DNA of 64,000 nt, from positions 496,001-560,000 of the forward strand of contig NZ_JARZHF010000001.1 in the NCBI RefSeq assembly GCF_029891575.1, given 5' to 3'. Source of the stretch: Salipaludibacillus daqingensis (GTDB lineage Bacteria > Bacillota > Bacilli > Bacillales > Salisediminibacteriaceae). A program made the translations under genes and the position numbers. Below the pieces are notes generated by a model. That model was not told the origin of the DNA. It saw only the letters and a program-made list of their open reading frames with translations, and did no database searches. Within the stretch, counting starts at the first letter, position 1. Each line of letters opens with the position of its first letter. Shown in pieces: positions 28,163-37,335 of this stretch.

Positions 28163-30586
28163 TTGTCAACGCTTCACTTCGTAGCTTTAATACCATTTAT
28201 TGCGGCGATTTTTATCCCGCTTGTTTATCACAAATTTCGTCATATCCATACTGGGTGGTTTATTTTACCGATACCACTCGTTTTATTTGTTTATTTGATT
28301 TCTTACTTACCGACTAGTGATGCTCCAATGGCTACTGTTAAAAATTCAGTCCCTTGGGTTCCTTCACTAGACATTCACTACACTGTATTTTTGGATGGAT
28401 TAAGTTTATTGTTTGCTTTATTAATTACTGGAATTGGTACACTCGTCGTTCTTTATTCCATCTACTATATTGCTAACAAAAAAGATGAACCTCTCAATAA
28501 TTTTTACGTCTATTTATTGATGTTCATGGGTGCCATGTTAGGTGTCGTCTTATCAGATAACCTAATTGTCATTTATGTATTTTGGGAAGTAACTAGTCTT
28601 TCCTCCTCTTTATTAATTGGTTACTGGTTTCATAAAGAGAAATCACGTTATGGAGCGCAAAAGTCCTTATTAATTACTGTTACCGGTGGTTTCGCAATGC
28701 TGTCTGGTTTTACACTTCTCTATGTTATGACAGGCACATTCAGCATTTCGGAAATAATCGCATTAGGTGATGTTATTGTTGCTAGTCCGTTATTTATACC
28801 AGCAATGATTCTCATACTTTTAGGAGCATTCACAAAATCTGCTCAATTCCCATTCCATATATGGCTTCCAGATGCTATGGAAGCACCAACTCCGGTCAGC
28901 GCATACTTACACTCTGCTACGATGGTTAAAGCAGGTATATATTTAGTAGCTCGACTAACACCTGTTTTTGGTGGACAAGCGGAATGGTTCTGGATTATTA
29001 CTAGCTTTGGTCTATTCACATTACTGTGGGGATCGATTTCAGCAGTAAGACAAAAAGATTTAAAAGGGATACTTGCTTTTTCAACAGTCAGTCAACTGGG
29101 ATTGATTATGAGTTTGCTTGGTTTAGGTTCAGCAGCCTTTCACTATGATGTAGTAGACGGACAGTCTGTTTATACCGTTGCTATATTAGCTGCCGTTTTT
29201 CACCTTGTTAACCACGCCACGTTCAAAGGCAGTTTGTTTATGATTGTTGGTATTATTGATCACGAAACAGGAACGAGGGATATTCGGAAATTAGGCGGGC
29301 TTATGTCCATCATGCCGATTACATTTACAATATCGTTAATAGGTATTGCTTCGATGGCTGGATTACCTCCATTTAATGGCTTCCTCAGTAAAGAAATGTT
29401 CTTTACCGGAGCATTAAATAGTACTACGATTGACGTATTTAATGTGCAAACACTTGGATTTATTTTTCCAATAGTAGCATGGGTCGCTAGTGTTTTCACT
29501 TTCGTCTATTGCATGATTATGTTGTTCCGTACATTTACTGGTAAACACCAACCTGAAAAACTGGAGAAAGAGGCCCATGAAGCACCAATGGGACTGTTGA
29601 TCTCACCAATTGTTCTTGGATCTCTCGTTGTTGTGTTTGGTTTCTTTCCAAACCTTTTAGCTTACACGATTATTAACCCTGCCATGCAGGCGATTCTTCC
29701 TGGCTTATTAGAACCGGGAGAACAGTTTTATGTGAATATCTACCATTGGCATGGATTAAACCCTGAATTATTTATGACAATGGGTGTCATATTTTTTGGG
29801 GCATTCATTTTCTTGAACGCTCGTAAATGGCAAGAAACTGCTTTTTATTTAAAGGAAAGAGATCCATTGAATACTATTTATGACAATGGCCTCGTTGGTT
29901 TAATTAAAGGTTCGACAGCTGTAAATGATGTACAAATGACTGGACGATTGAGAGATTACTTTTCGTTTATGTTTGTTTTCCTAATTCTCATCATGGGATA
30001 TATGTTATGGAAAACAAATGCGATTGCGATTGATTTAGCAAATACGGCTCACATTTCACCGTATATGTATCTCATCTCACTCTCTCTCGTTATAGCTACT
30101 CTTGCCGTTCCTTTCGTAGCAAAAAGAATTTCAGCAATTATTTTAGTTGGGGTTATTGGCTTCCTTATTGCCCTATTGTTTGCTGTTTTCCGAGCACCAG
30201 ACTTAGCACTTACACAATTATTAGTAGAGACGGTAATCGTTGTGTTGTTTTTACTCGTGTTTTACCATTTACCGGAGTTGAAAAAAGAATCATTCAAACC
30301 GGCCTTCAGAATTTCGAATTTCTTAATTTCTATTGGCGTCGGCCTTGTTGTGACACTTACAGCCCTTAGTGCACATGCTTTCAGTCACGAAAATCCAATT
30401 AGTCCTATTTCAGATTACTTTGTAGAAAACGCCTATGCGTTAGCTGGAGGACAAAATATCGTCAATGTTATTTTAGTTGATTTCCGTGGTTTAGATACAT
30501 TACTGGAAGTTCTTGTCCTAGGGATCGTTGGTCTCGGTGTGGTCGTGTTAATTAAATACAAAGCGACAAAGGGGGAAGACATATGA
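28163..30586 (+). CDS. mrpA: Na+/H+ antiporter subunit MrpA
   Basis: Largest subunit of the seven-protein Mrp antiporter, related to NuoL of complex I. About 20 membrane segments. The proton-channel core contains the Glu/Lys residues of antiporter-like subunits (VFWEVTSLSS near residue 137, KSAQFPFHIWLPDAMEAPTPVS near 225), and the extra C-terminal MrpA region is fused to an MbhE-like part. 807 residues. The start is TTG 28163, 8 nt after AAAGGAGG. Stop overlaps the mrpB start (ATGA). Confidence 0.97.
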   Translation: MSTLHFVALIPFIAAIFIPLVYHKFRHIHTGWFILPIPLVLFVYLISYLPTSDAPMATVKNSVPWVPSLDIHYTVFLDGLSLLFALLITGIGTLVVLYSIYYIANKKDEPLNNFYVYLLMFMGAMLGVVLSDNLIVIYVFWEVTSLSSSLLIGYWFHKEKSRYGAQKSLLITVTGGFAMLSGFTLLYVMTGTFSISEIIALGDVIVASPLFIPAMILILLGAFTKSAQFPFHIWLPDAMEAPTPVSAYLHSATMVKAGIYLVARLTPVFGGQAEWFWIITSFGLFTLLWGSISAVRQKDLKGILAFSTVSQLGLIMSLLGLGSAAFHYDVVDGQSVYTVAILAAVFHLVNHATFKGSLFMIVGIIDHETGTRDIRKLGGLMSIMPITFTISLIGIASMAGLPPFNGFLSKEMFFTGALNSTTIDVFNVQTLGFIFPIVAWVASVFTFVYCMIMLFRTFTGKHQPEKLEKEAHEAPMGLLISPIVLGSLVVVFGFFPNLLAYTIINPAMQAILPGLLEPGEQFYVNIYHWHGLNPELFMTMGVIFFGAFIFLNARKWQETAFYLKERDPLNTIYDNGLVGLIKGSTAVNDVQMTGRLRDYFSFMFVFLILIMGYMLWKTNAIAIDLANTAHISPYMYLISLSLVIATLAVPFVAKRISAIILVGVIGFLIALLFAVFRAPDLALTQLLVETVIVVLFLLVFYHLPELKKESFKPAFRISNFLISIGVGLVVTLTALSAHAFSHENPISPISDYFVENAYALAGGQNIVNVILVDFRGLDTLLEVLVLGIVGLGVVVLIKYKATKGEDI

Positions 30587-31008
30587 GAAATACACCGGTT
30601 CAGCTTCATGTTATCACTCGAATCGTTGCGTTTATCATTCTTGCCTTCTCCGTATTTCTTTTTTTCGCCGGTCATAATAATCCAGGCGGAGGATTTATCG
30701 GGGGATTAATGACTGCATCAGCATTGATCTTGCTTTACTTGAGTTTTGACCTAAAAACAATCAAACGGGTCATACCTTTCAATTATTCAAAAGTCATTGC
30801 ATCTGGTTTACTGCTAGCGATTGTAACTGGGATTATTGGGATGTTTTTCGGCTTCCCATATCTCAAACAGTTCTTTGATTATTTCCAAGTTCCAATTCTT
30901 GGTGAAATAGAATTAACAACAGCCCTACCTTTTGATTTAGGTATCTATTTAGTTGTTGTAGGGTTTACACTTCTTGTGATTTTAACGATAGCGGAGGATG
31001 ATAGCTAA
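30583..31008 (+). CDS. mrpB: Na+/H+ antiporter subunit MrpB
   Basis: 141-residue membrane protein with four hydrophobic segments and the conserved HNNPGGGFIGGL block near residue 28. Overlaps mrpA by 4 bp and ends in TAATG shared with the mrpC start. Required for a functional Mrp complex in the plasma membrane. Confidence 0.96.
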   Translation: MRNTPVQLHVITRIVAFIILAFSVFLFFAGHNNPGGGFIGGLMTASALILLYLSFDLKTIKRVIPFNYSKVIASGLLLAIVTGIIGMFFGFPYLKQFFDYFQVPILGEIELTTALPFDLGIYLVVVGFTLLVILTIAEDDS

Positions 31009-31346
31009 TGGAAATATTAATGATATTAGTAATTGGCGTCCTCTTTACTGTAGCAACCTATATGATTTTAACGAAAAGTTTGCTTCGAGTGATATTAGGG
31101 GTCGTTATTTTATCCCACGGAGCTCACTTATTGCTATTAACGATGGCCGGTTTAAACCAAGGCTCCCCGCCACTATTAGGTGAAGACGCAGCTTCGTATG
31201 CTGATCCCTTACCACAAGCATTGATTTTGACAGCAATTGTCATCGGTTTCGGGATCACTGCTTTTATGCTCGTGCTGGCTTATCAAACATATAAAGTGCA
31301 TAAAACAGATAACTTCGATGAATTAAGGGGAACTGAAGATGACTAA
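31008..31346 (+). CDS. mrpC: Na+/H+ antiporter subunit MrpC
   Basis: 112 residues, three membrane helices, homologous to NuoK (SHGAHLLLLTMAG near residue 35; PLPQALILTAIVIGFG near 65). Start codon overlaps the mrpB stop; the end overlaps mrpD by 8 bp. Confidence 0.96.
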   Translation: MEILMILVIGVLFTVATYMILTKSLLRVILGVVILSHGAHLLLLTMAGLNQGSPPLLGEDAASYADPLPQALILTAIVIGFGITAFMLVLAYQTYKVHKTDNFDELRGTEDD

Positions 31347-32820
31347 TTTACTCATACTACCAATACTTATACCAATGCTCATGGGTGTCATTCTAATCTT
31401 CTTCAAGGACTCTAAAACCATTCAACGTATCGTCAGTACCATTAGCGTGGTGCTTATGCTTATCATCTCTAGTTACATTACCTATACAGTTTATGTAGAT
31501 GGAATCCAGACGATTGAACTAGGGGATTGGCCAGCCCCATTTGGCATTGTCCTTGTTGCAGATTTACTATCAAGTTCACTCATTGCTCTTTCTAGTTTGT
31601 TAGCTTTAGTTTGTTTGTTTTTTGCATTTCAAACTTTCTCTGCTGAAAGAGAGCGTAACTATTTTCATCCATTTTTCATGTTTTTAATGGTTGGGGTTAA
31701 CGGCTCATTTCTAACCGGTGACTTGTTTAACCTATTTGTCTTTTTCGAAGTCATGCTAATCTCTTCCTTTATTCTCATTTCTATGGGTAGTAAACGATAC
31801 CAGCTGAGGGAATCTTTAAAATACGTCATTATTAATACGGTTTCTTCTATGCTTTTCATTGTAGCTATTGCTTACATTTATGGAATTACTGGAACGTTAA
31901 ACATGGCTGATATAGCTGTAAAAATTTCAGAATTAGAACAAACCGGTGTTGTTTCTGTTATAGCTGTCGTATTTTTATTCGTATTCGGAACAAAAAGTGC
32001 GATCTTCCCTCTATATTATTGGTTACCTCACTCCTACTATGCACCACCTGCAGCTATCGCAGCATTGTTTGGTGGGCTATTAACCAAAGTAGGTGTGTAC
32101 ACTATCATGAGAACATATACGTTGATTTTCCCTCATGATGAAACAGTTTTCCAAATTTTACTTATCCTCGGTGGCTTAACGATGTTTATCGGGGTACTAG
32201 GAGCCGTTTCACAGTTTGATTTCAAGAGAATACTTGCTGTTCATATTGTTAGTCAGGTTGGTTACATGATAATGGGGATAGGAATTTTCACAAACCTAGC
32301 CATAGCTGGAACGTTTTTCTTTCTCGTTCATAACATCATTGTAAAATCTGCACTGTTTCTGTTCGCTGGCGTTACTGAAAAAATTACAGGAACCTCACAT
32401 TTAAAACAAATGAGCGGGGTGTTAAAAACTCACCCTTATGTAGGTTGGCTTTTCTTTATCACAGCTATTTCCTTAGCTGGGATTCCACCTTTAACTGGAT
32501 TTTTTGGTAAATTTGCATTAATCGTAGCTGGTTTTGAGGCTGGACACTATTTCGTCATTGCAGTGAGTTTAGTGACAGGCGTTTTAACACTCTTTTCGAT
32601 GTGGAAGATTTTCATGACCTCTTTCTGGGGTGAAGTGAAGTTTGCCGATCCAGAAGGTGAGAATAAGAAGGTTGGAAAACTTTTAATTCCAATCCTACCA
32701 TTAGTTGCGTTGACAATTATTCTAGGGCTTGCAGCTGAACCGTTTATGCAGTTTTCACTTGAACTTGCTGACCAATTAATGGATCCTTCCCAATATATTA
32801 ATTCTGTGCTTAAGGAGTAG
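31339..32820 (+). CDS. mrpD: Na+/H+ antiporter subunit MrpD
   Basis: 493-residue polytopic protein related to NuoM/NuoN, a proton-translocating antiporter core. Conserved charged motifs: VFFEVMLISSF near residue 135, FGTKSAIFPLYYWLPHSYYAPP near 215, and the helix around HNIIVKSALFLFAG near 330. Full length, no disruption. Confidence 0.97.
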   Translation: MTNLLILPILIPMLMGVILIFFKDSKTIQRIVSTISVVLMLIISSYITYTVYVDGIQTIELGDWPAPFGIVLVADLLSSSLIALSSLLALVCLFFAFQTFSAERERNYFHPFFMFLMVGVNGSFLTGDLFNLFVFFEVMLISSFILISMGSKRYQLRESLKYVIINTVSSMLFIVAIAYIYGITGTLNMADIAVKISELEQTGVVSVIAVVFLFVFGTKSAIFPLYYWLPHSYYAPPAAIAALFGGLLTKVGVYTIMRTYTLIFPHDETVFQILLILGGLTMFIGVLGAVSQFDFKRILAVHIVSQVGYMIMGIGIFTNLAIAGTFFFLVHNIIVKSALFLFAGVTEKITGTSHLKQMSGVLKTHPYVGWLFFITAISLAGIPPLTGFFGKFALIVAGFEAGHYFVIAVSLVTGVLTLFSMWKIFMTSFWGEVKFADPEGENKKVGKLLIPILPLVALTIILGLAAEPFMQFSLELADQLMDPSQYINSVLKE

Positions 32821-32825
32821 TTGCC

Positions 32826-33302
32826 ATGGCCTTTCAAATTTTATTAAACATTGGTTTAGCTTTGATTTGGATGTTACTTAGAAACGAGTATACAATGGTT
32901 GAGTTCATGCTTGGATACATTGTTGGTGTCGTTCTATTATATATCCTTAGGCGATTCTTATTTTTTGATTTCTACTTCCGAAGAGTCATCGCCTTATTTA
33001 AACTATTATTTCTATTTACGTACAAATTAGTGTTGTCAAATATTGACGTTACAAAAATTGTATTAAGTCCGAAAATGAACATTCAGCCCGGAATTATTGC
33101 GGTTCCGACGAAGTTAAAAACAGATTGGGAAGTGACGTTATTAGCAAACTTAATTTCACTTACACCCGGCACATTAACAATGAACTTCTCTGAAAATGGT
33201 CGAACTCTTTATGTCCATTCGATTCACGTTCCTGATAAAGAAAAAGCGATCAAAGAAATTCATGAGTCATTTGAAAGAGCGATAATGGAGGTGACTCATT
33301 AA
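32826..33302 (+). CDS. mrpE: Na+/H+ antiporter subunit MrpE
   Basis: 158 residues; two or three N-terminal membrane helices then a soluble C-terminal domain with LANLISLTPGTLTMNF near residue 108, the MrpE signature. AAGGAG lies 8 nt before the ATG. The stop overlaps the mrpF start. Confidence 0.96.
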   Translation: MAFQILLNIGLALIWMLLRNEYTMVEFMLGYIVGVVLLYILRRFLFFDFYFRRVIALFKLLFLFTYKLVLSNIDVTKIVLSPKMNIQPGIIAVPTKLKTDWEVTLLANLISLTPGTLTMNFSENGRTLYVHSIHVPDKEKAIKEIHESFERAIMEVTH

Positions 33303-33583
33303 TGTTACTAACAGTATCTCTCATTGTTCTCATCATGATGTCTATCGCCATCCTCATTGCTACGATTCGTGCCGTTATCGGTCCTAGTATGTCTGATCGG
33401 GTCGTTGCGTTAGATACGATTGGTATCAATCTTATTGGGTTTATTACGATTATCATGCTTGTTCAGCAGACACTTGCTTACTCGGAAGTTATTTTAGTTC
33501 TTGCTGTATTAGCGTTTATCGGTTCTGTCGCTATTGCTAAATTCATTGAAGGGGGTGTGGTCCTTGATAGAGATCGTCATTAG
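33302..33583 (+). CDS. mrpF: Na+/H+ antiporter subunit MrpF
   Basis: 93 residues, three membrane helices with the conserved RAVIGPSMSDRVVALDTIG block near residue 23. Overlaps mrpG by 20 bp. Confidence 0.96.
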   Translation: MLLTVSLIVLIMMSIAILIATIRAVIGPSMSDRVVALDTIGINLIGFITIIMLVQQTLAYSEVILVLAVLAFIGSVAIAKFIEGGVVLDRDRH

Positions 33584-33914
33584 CATTTTATTGCTCACTG
33601 GAGGAAGCTTAAGTATTTTAGGTGCCATCGGTCTCATTCGATTTCCTGATGTATACGGGCGATTACATGCAGCTACTAAAAGTGCCACACTCGGTGTTAT
33701 AAGTGTTATCTTTGGAGTGTTTCTCTACTTTTTATTTATAGAAGGTATGTTTGTAGGTAAGCTCCTGTTAACGATTGTATTTTTATTTTTAACTGCTCCA
33801 GTTGCGGCCTTTATGATTGCACGCTCTGCCTATAACGTGAACGTGAAAATGTGGGATAAAAGCATTCAAGACGACTTAGCTGAAGCAACAAAAAAACAAA
33901 AAGCAAAATCCTAA
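33564..33914 (+). CDS. mrpG: Na+/H+ antiporter subunit MrpG
   Basis: About 116 residues, three membrane helices; GAIGLIRFPDVYGRLHAATKS near residue 22 is the PhaG/MnhG signature. I chose TTG 33564 because the GGGGG site is 8 nt upstream and the N-terminus then matches the family; an in-frame ATG at 33534 would add ten residues that only shadow mrpF. Last gene of the operon. Confidence 0.93.
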   Translation: MIEIVISILLLTGGSLSILGAIGLIRFPDVYGRLHAATKSATLGVISVIFGVFLYFLFIEGMFVGKLLLTIVFLFLTAPVAAFMIARSAYNVNVKMWDKSIQDDLAEATKKQKAKS

Positions 33915-33924
33915 AAAAGATTTG

Positions 33925-33959
33925 ACGTGGTTCATCAAAGATGAGCCACGTCTTTTTTG
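33925..33959 (+). terminator. Terminator of the mrp operon (bidirectional)
   Basis: 13-bp stem (one G-U pair) with a 3-nt AAA loop, followed by TTTTTT on the plus strand and preceded by AAAAAA, so it can work in both directions. Confidence 0.9.
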
Positions 33960-33999
33960 TTTAATTTTATCTATCGTAATTAGATGTGGAATAAAACAA

Positions 34000-34125
34000 T
34001 CATTCCTTTACCATAGCCCATGTCTTCACTAGAAGAGGCACCGAAGCAAGTAACAATTTTACCTCACTCCTCGCAAAGCGTTCGATGAATTGGAGATTTT
34101 TGTTATTGTTTCCTGGGACACTCAT
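34000..34125 (-). CDS. Possible 41-residue small protein (uncertain)
   Basis: In the 532-bp gap between mrpG and glcF an ATG at 34125, preceded by AAGG 6 nt upstream, opens a 41-codon frame ending KTWAMVKE. It has a short amphipathic or hydrophobic stretch near residues 24-34. No homologue is recognised and no promoter is clear; the bidirectional mrp terminator would end its transcript. It could be chance. Confidence 0.25.
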   Translation of the reverse strand: MSVPGNNNKNLQFIERFARSEVKLLLASVPLLVKTWAMVKE

Positions 34126-34295
34126 TACGACCTTATGTGGAATTTTATTTTTCCTAAATGGATCTTTCTAGAACTCAGTGCTCTTATTTTAGCTGAAAGG
34201 CACTAAGCGAGGTTGATAGCGCCTTTCATTTGCTATTATTCGCACTATAATACCTTAATGTCGATAAATAGAGAAAGCATCGTTTCGAACTTTAT

Positions 34296-34358
34296 AAACG
34301 TTACCCCAGTTAAACTCTGAACGAATAACGTTTCCTTCCTCCATTCAAGGAAGGAAAC
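34296..34358. repeat. Two inverted repeats in the mrpG-glcF gap
   Basis: AAACGTTA (34296-34303) with TAACGTTT (34326-34333), loop 22 nt; overlapping it, GTTTCCTTCC (34330-34339) with its perfect complement (34349-34358), loop 9 nt. Neither is followed by a T-run, so they look more like structured or binding sites than terminators. Confidence 0.5.
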
Positions 34359-34380
34359 AATGATCTTTTCAAACACAACA

Positions 34381-34416
34381 AAGAGACTACCGAAGTAACC
34401 TTTTCGATAGTCTCTT
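34381..34416 (-). terminator. Terminator of glcF
   Basis: Arms AAGAGACTACCGAA and TTCGATAGTCTCTT pair over about 14 bp (one wobble) around an 8-nt loop; minus-strand T-run follows. Confidence 0.8.
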
Positions 34417-34446
34417 TTATCATAGGCAATATTCCGTTTAAATCTA

Positions 34447-35796
34447 CTATACCTTTTGCAATTGTTTCTCTTTATATTTTACAGCTTCAGCAAGTAAGTC
34501 AACAATATGAACAGCTTTCATTGTTTTTTGTTTCCCTTCACGCTCTACGCCAAGTTTCATTTGTAATAGGCAACCTGGGTTCGCTGTTACAATTGTTGCT
34601 GCTTTTACTTCATCGACTTTGGCCATTTTATGATCTAAAATCTGCATAGACATTTCTTGTTCGATAATGTTATATGTTCCAGCCGAACCACAACATTGAT
34701 CTGCATCTTTCATTTCCATAAACTGAGTACCTTTAATAGATTGTAATAACTTCCTTGGCGCTGAAAAAGTTCCTTGGACATTACGTAAATGACAAGAATC
34801 TTGATACGTAATGATTTGAGGATCTAATTCCATTTCTGGTAATCCTACATCAAGAAGAATTTCACTAATGTCTTTCACTTTAGCAGAAAATGCCTCTGCT
34901 CTTTGTTTCCATTTTGGTTCGTCTTTCAAAATATGACCGTAGTCAACGAGAACCGCTCCACATCCTCCTGCATTAGAAACGATGTGATCAAATTCTCCTT
35001 CTTCAAAAGCGACAATATTCTTTTTCGCAAGCTCTTTTGCCGTATCCATTTCTCCACTATGAGCATGCAATGCTCCACAACAATTTTGTGTTTGTGGGAT
35101 CACAACATCACAATTTGCTTTTTTCAACAAATATAATGTGGAATCATTTGTTTCCATAAACATCGTATCCATCAAACAGCCTGAGAAAAAGGCTACTTTC
35201 TTTTTCACTACTCCTTCTGCTTCCACATGGCTTGGACGATTTTTTAACTGTTTTGGCGATGCAATAGACGGCAATACTCTTTCCATCGTACTAAGATGTT
35301 TGCCAACAATCCCTGTCATTTTTGTCGCTCTAGCAACTTTTTGAACACCACTATTTTGATAGAACCATAACAATCCATTTAATCCTCTCATCCGACTTTG
35401 ATGAGGAAAGAGTTGATTAAATATCAAACTTCTAAACATTTTTACAGGAGGAGAGTACTTCTTTTTTGTTTGTAAAATATCTAAGGCTTGCTCTAGCAAG
35501 TGACCATATTTTACTCCTGATGGGCAAGCAGGTTCACAAGCGCGACAGCCAAGGCATAAGCTTAGCTGCGCCTCAAAGTCTTCGTCTGGCTCCATCTTTC
35601 CATCAACGACAGCTTTCATCAGCGCAATACGCCCTCTTGGAGAAGCGGCTTCATTTCCTTTTGTCTCTATATAAGTTGGACACGACGGAAGACAAAAGCC
35701 ACAACGCATACAGTTTAATAACTCGTCATAATCCATTTTCTCTTTGAAGTCTTTTTTAATTTGTTCATTTCGCTTCATATCTGTTGTGACACTCAT
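34447..35796 (-). CDS. glcF: Glycolate oxidase iron-sulfur subunit GlcF
   Basis: Electron-transfer subunit paired with GlcD. Two ferredoxin-like clusters at the N-terminus (CMRCGFCLPSCPTY near residue 29; CLGCRACEPACPSG near 82) and two CCG-type cysteine-rich domains (QNCCGALH near 238; DQCCGSAGTYN near 368). 449 residues. Start overlaps the glcD stop by 4 bp, so the pair is co-translated. Corresponds to B. subtilis ysfD. Confidence 0.93.
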   Translation of the reverse strand: MSVTTDMKRNEQIKKDFKEKMDYDELLNCMRCGFCLPSCPTYIETKGNEAASPRGRIALMKAVVDGKMEPDEDFEAQLSLCLGCRACEPACPSGVKYGHLLEQALDILQTKKKYSPPVKMFRSLIFNQLFPHQSRMRGLNGLLWFYQNSGVQKVARATKMTGIVGKHLSTMERVLPSIASPKQLKNRPSHVEAEGVVKKKVAFFSGCLMDTMFMETNDSTLYLLKKANCDVVIPQTQNCCGALHAHSGEMDTAKELAKKNIVAFEEGEFDHIVSNAGGCGAVLVDYGHILKDEPKWKQRAEAFSAKVKDISEILLDVGLPEMELDPQIITYQDSCHLRNVQGTFSAPRKLLQSIKGTQFMEMKDADQCCGSAGTYNIIEQEMSMQILDHKMAKVDEVKAATIVTANPGCLLQMKLGVEREGKQKTMKAVHIVDLLAEAVKYKEKQLQKV

Positions 35797-37205
35797 TTCT
35801 CAACCACCACCCGTTTACGTGTATCCTTTGCAAAAATCTTACCTGGGTTCATAATATTATTCGGATCAAAAGCTTGCTTAATGGCAAACATAGCATCTAC
35901 ACCCGTTTCTCCAACTTTCCAAGATAAATACGGAGATTTCATTACCCCAACACCGTGTTCCCCTGTAATTGTTCCACCTAATTCGATCGCTTTTTTAAAA
36001 ATCTCTTCGAAAGACTTTTCCACTCGCTTCATTTCTTCCTTATCACGAGCATCAGTCATACAAGTTGGGTGGAGGTTTCCGTCTCCGGCATGACCAAACG
36101 TACAAATTTGAACATCATTTTCTTTGGCAATTTTTTCAATTGCTCTTACCATCTCCGCTATTTTAGATCGAGGAACAGTTGCGTCTTCAAGGATAGTTGT
36201 TGGTTTCATTCTAGCAAGTGCCGATAAAGCTGTTCGTCTAGCGGCAGTTAATGCCGCGCCTTCTTCTGGTGTAGAAGCTATTTGTACAGAAATAGCATTC
36301 GTTTCACGGCAGATCTCTGCAATTTTTTCTATGTCACGTTCAACCACTTCTGCAGGACCGTCTTGTTCAATCAATAGAACTGCCCCTGCCTCTGTCGGTA
36401 ATCCAATCTTTGCAAAGTCTTCCACTACTTGAATCGTTGGTTGATCTAAAAATTCAAGAGTCGCTGGGATGATTCGGTTTGCGATGATTTTCGATACCGT
36501 GTTCCCCGCTGCTTCTAGACTGTCATAAAGAGCTAACATAGTCTTTTTTGTTTCAGGAATAGGAATTAGTTTAAGTGTAGCTTCTGTGATTATTCCTAGT
36601 GTACCCTCAGATCCAACCATAAGACGAGTTAAGTCATACCCTGCTACATCTTTGGCAAGTTTTCCCCCTGTTTTAACAATATCTCCGTTTGGCATAACAA
36701 ACTCTAAGCCAATAACATAGTCACGGGTAACACCATATTTCAGTCCTCTTAATCCTCCAGAGCATTCCAATATATTCCCTGCAATCGTTGATATTTTCAT
36801 AGAGCCTGGGTCTGGTGGATAAAATAAGCCCTTTGCTTCCGCTGCTTCAATAAGATCTAACGTGATTACTCCCGGTTGAACGGTTATCGTCAAATTTTCA
36901 TCATCAATTTCTAAAATTTCTGACATATGATTGAATATCATGACGATTCCACCTTCTAGTGGTGTCGTTCCAGCACATAAATTCGTTCCTGACCCTCTCG
37001 GAACAATTGGAACACCATGACTATTACATACTTTCACAATTTCAGAGACATCTTGTTTATTTCTCGGTTTAATCACAGCATCAGGAATCGCCTGATAATC
37101 AGGTGTAGAATCATAAGAATAAACAATCAAATCTTGCTGAGAGTCTTTTACATTCTCACCTCCGACAATGTCCACCAATTTTCCCCTTACTTCTTTCGTT
37201 AACAT
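35793..37205 (-). CDS. glcD: Glycolate oxidase FAD subunit GlcD
   Basis: FAD-linked oxidase that converts glycolate (or D-lactate) to the keto acid. The PCMH-type FAD domain has VPRGSGTNLCAGTTPLEGG near residue 65 and PGSMKISTIAGNI near 128; the C-terminal domain has GHAGDGNLHP near 370 and GGTITGEHGVG near 408. 470 residues. Upstream partner of glcF; no glcE, as in B. subtilis ysfCD. The regulator next door is CdaR-like. Confidence 0.92.
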   Translation of the reverse strand: MLTKEVRGKLVDIVGGENVKDSQQDLIVYSYDSTPDYQAIPDAVIKPRNKQDVSEIVKVCNSHGVPIVPRGSGTNLCAGTTPLEGGIVMIFNHMSEILEIDDENLTITVQPGVITLDLIEAAEAKGLFYPPDPGSMKISTIAGNILECSGGLRGLKYGVTRDYVIGLEFVMPNGDIVKTGGKLAKDVAGYDLTRLMVGSEGTLGIITEATLKLIPIPETKKTMLALYDSLEAAGNTVSKIIANRIIPATLEFLDQPTIQVVEDFAKIGLPTEAGAVLLIEQDGPAEVVERDIEKIAEICRETNAISVQIASTPEEGAALTAARRTALSALARMKPTTILEDATVPRSKIAEMVRAIEKIAKENDVQICTFGHAGDGNLHPTCMTDARDKEEMKRVEKSFEEIFKKAIELGGTITGEHGVGVMKSPYLSWKVGETGVDAMFAIKQAFDPNNIMNPGKIFAKDTRKRVVVEK

Positions 37206-37267
37206 GATACTTATCCCCCTTATTAAAGTTTACCTACATTCGAAATAGTATAGTTTAATTATAAAAA

Positions 37268-37325
37268 AATAAAACGTCTTCATCTATGTTGAAACATACA
37301 AATTTCAACGATGAAAACGCTTTAT
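37268..37325 (-). terminator. Hairpin between cdaR-like gene and glcD
   Basis: Outer arms around GATGAA/TTCATC and inner GTTGAAA/TTTCAAC form a long stem, followed on the minus strand by TTTTATTTTTTTAT. It separates the regulator transcript from glcDF. Confidence 0.75.
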
Positions 37326-37335
37326 TATTGTAACT

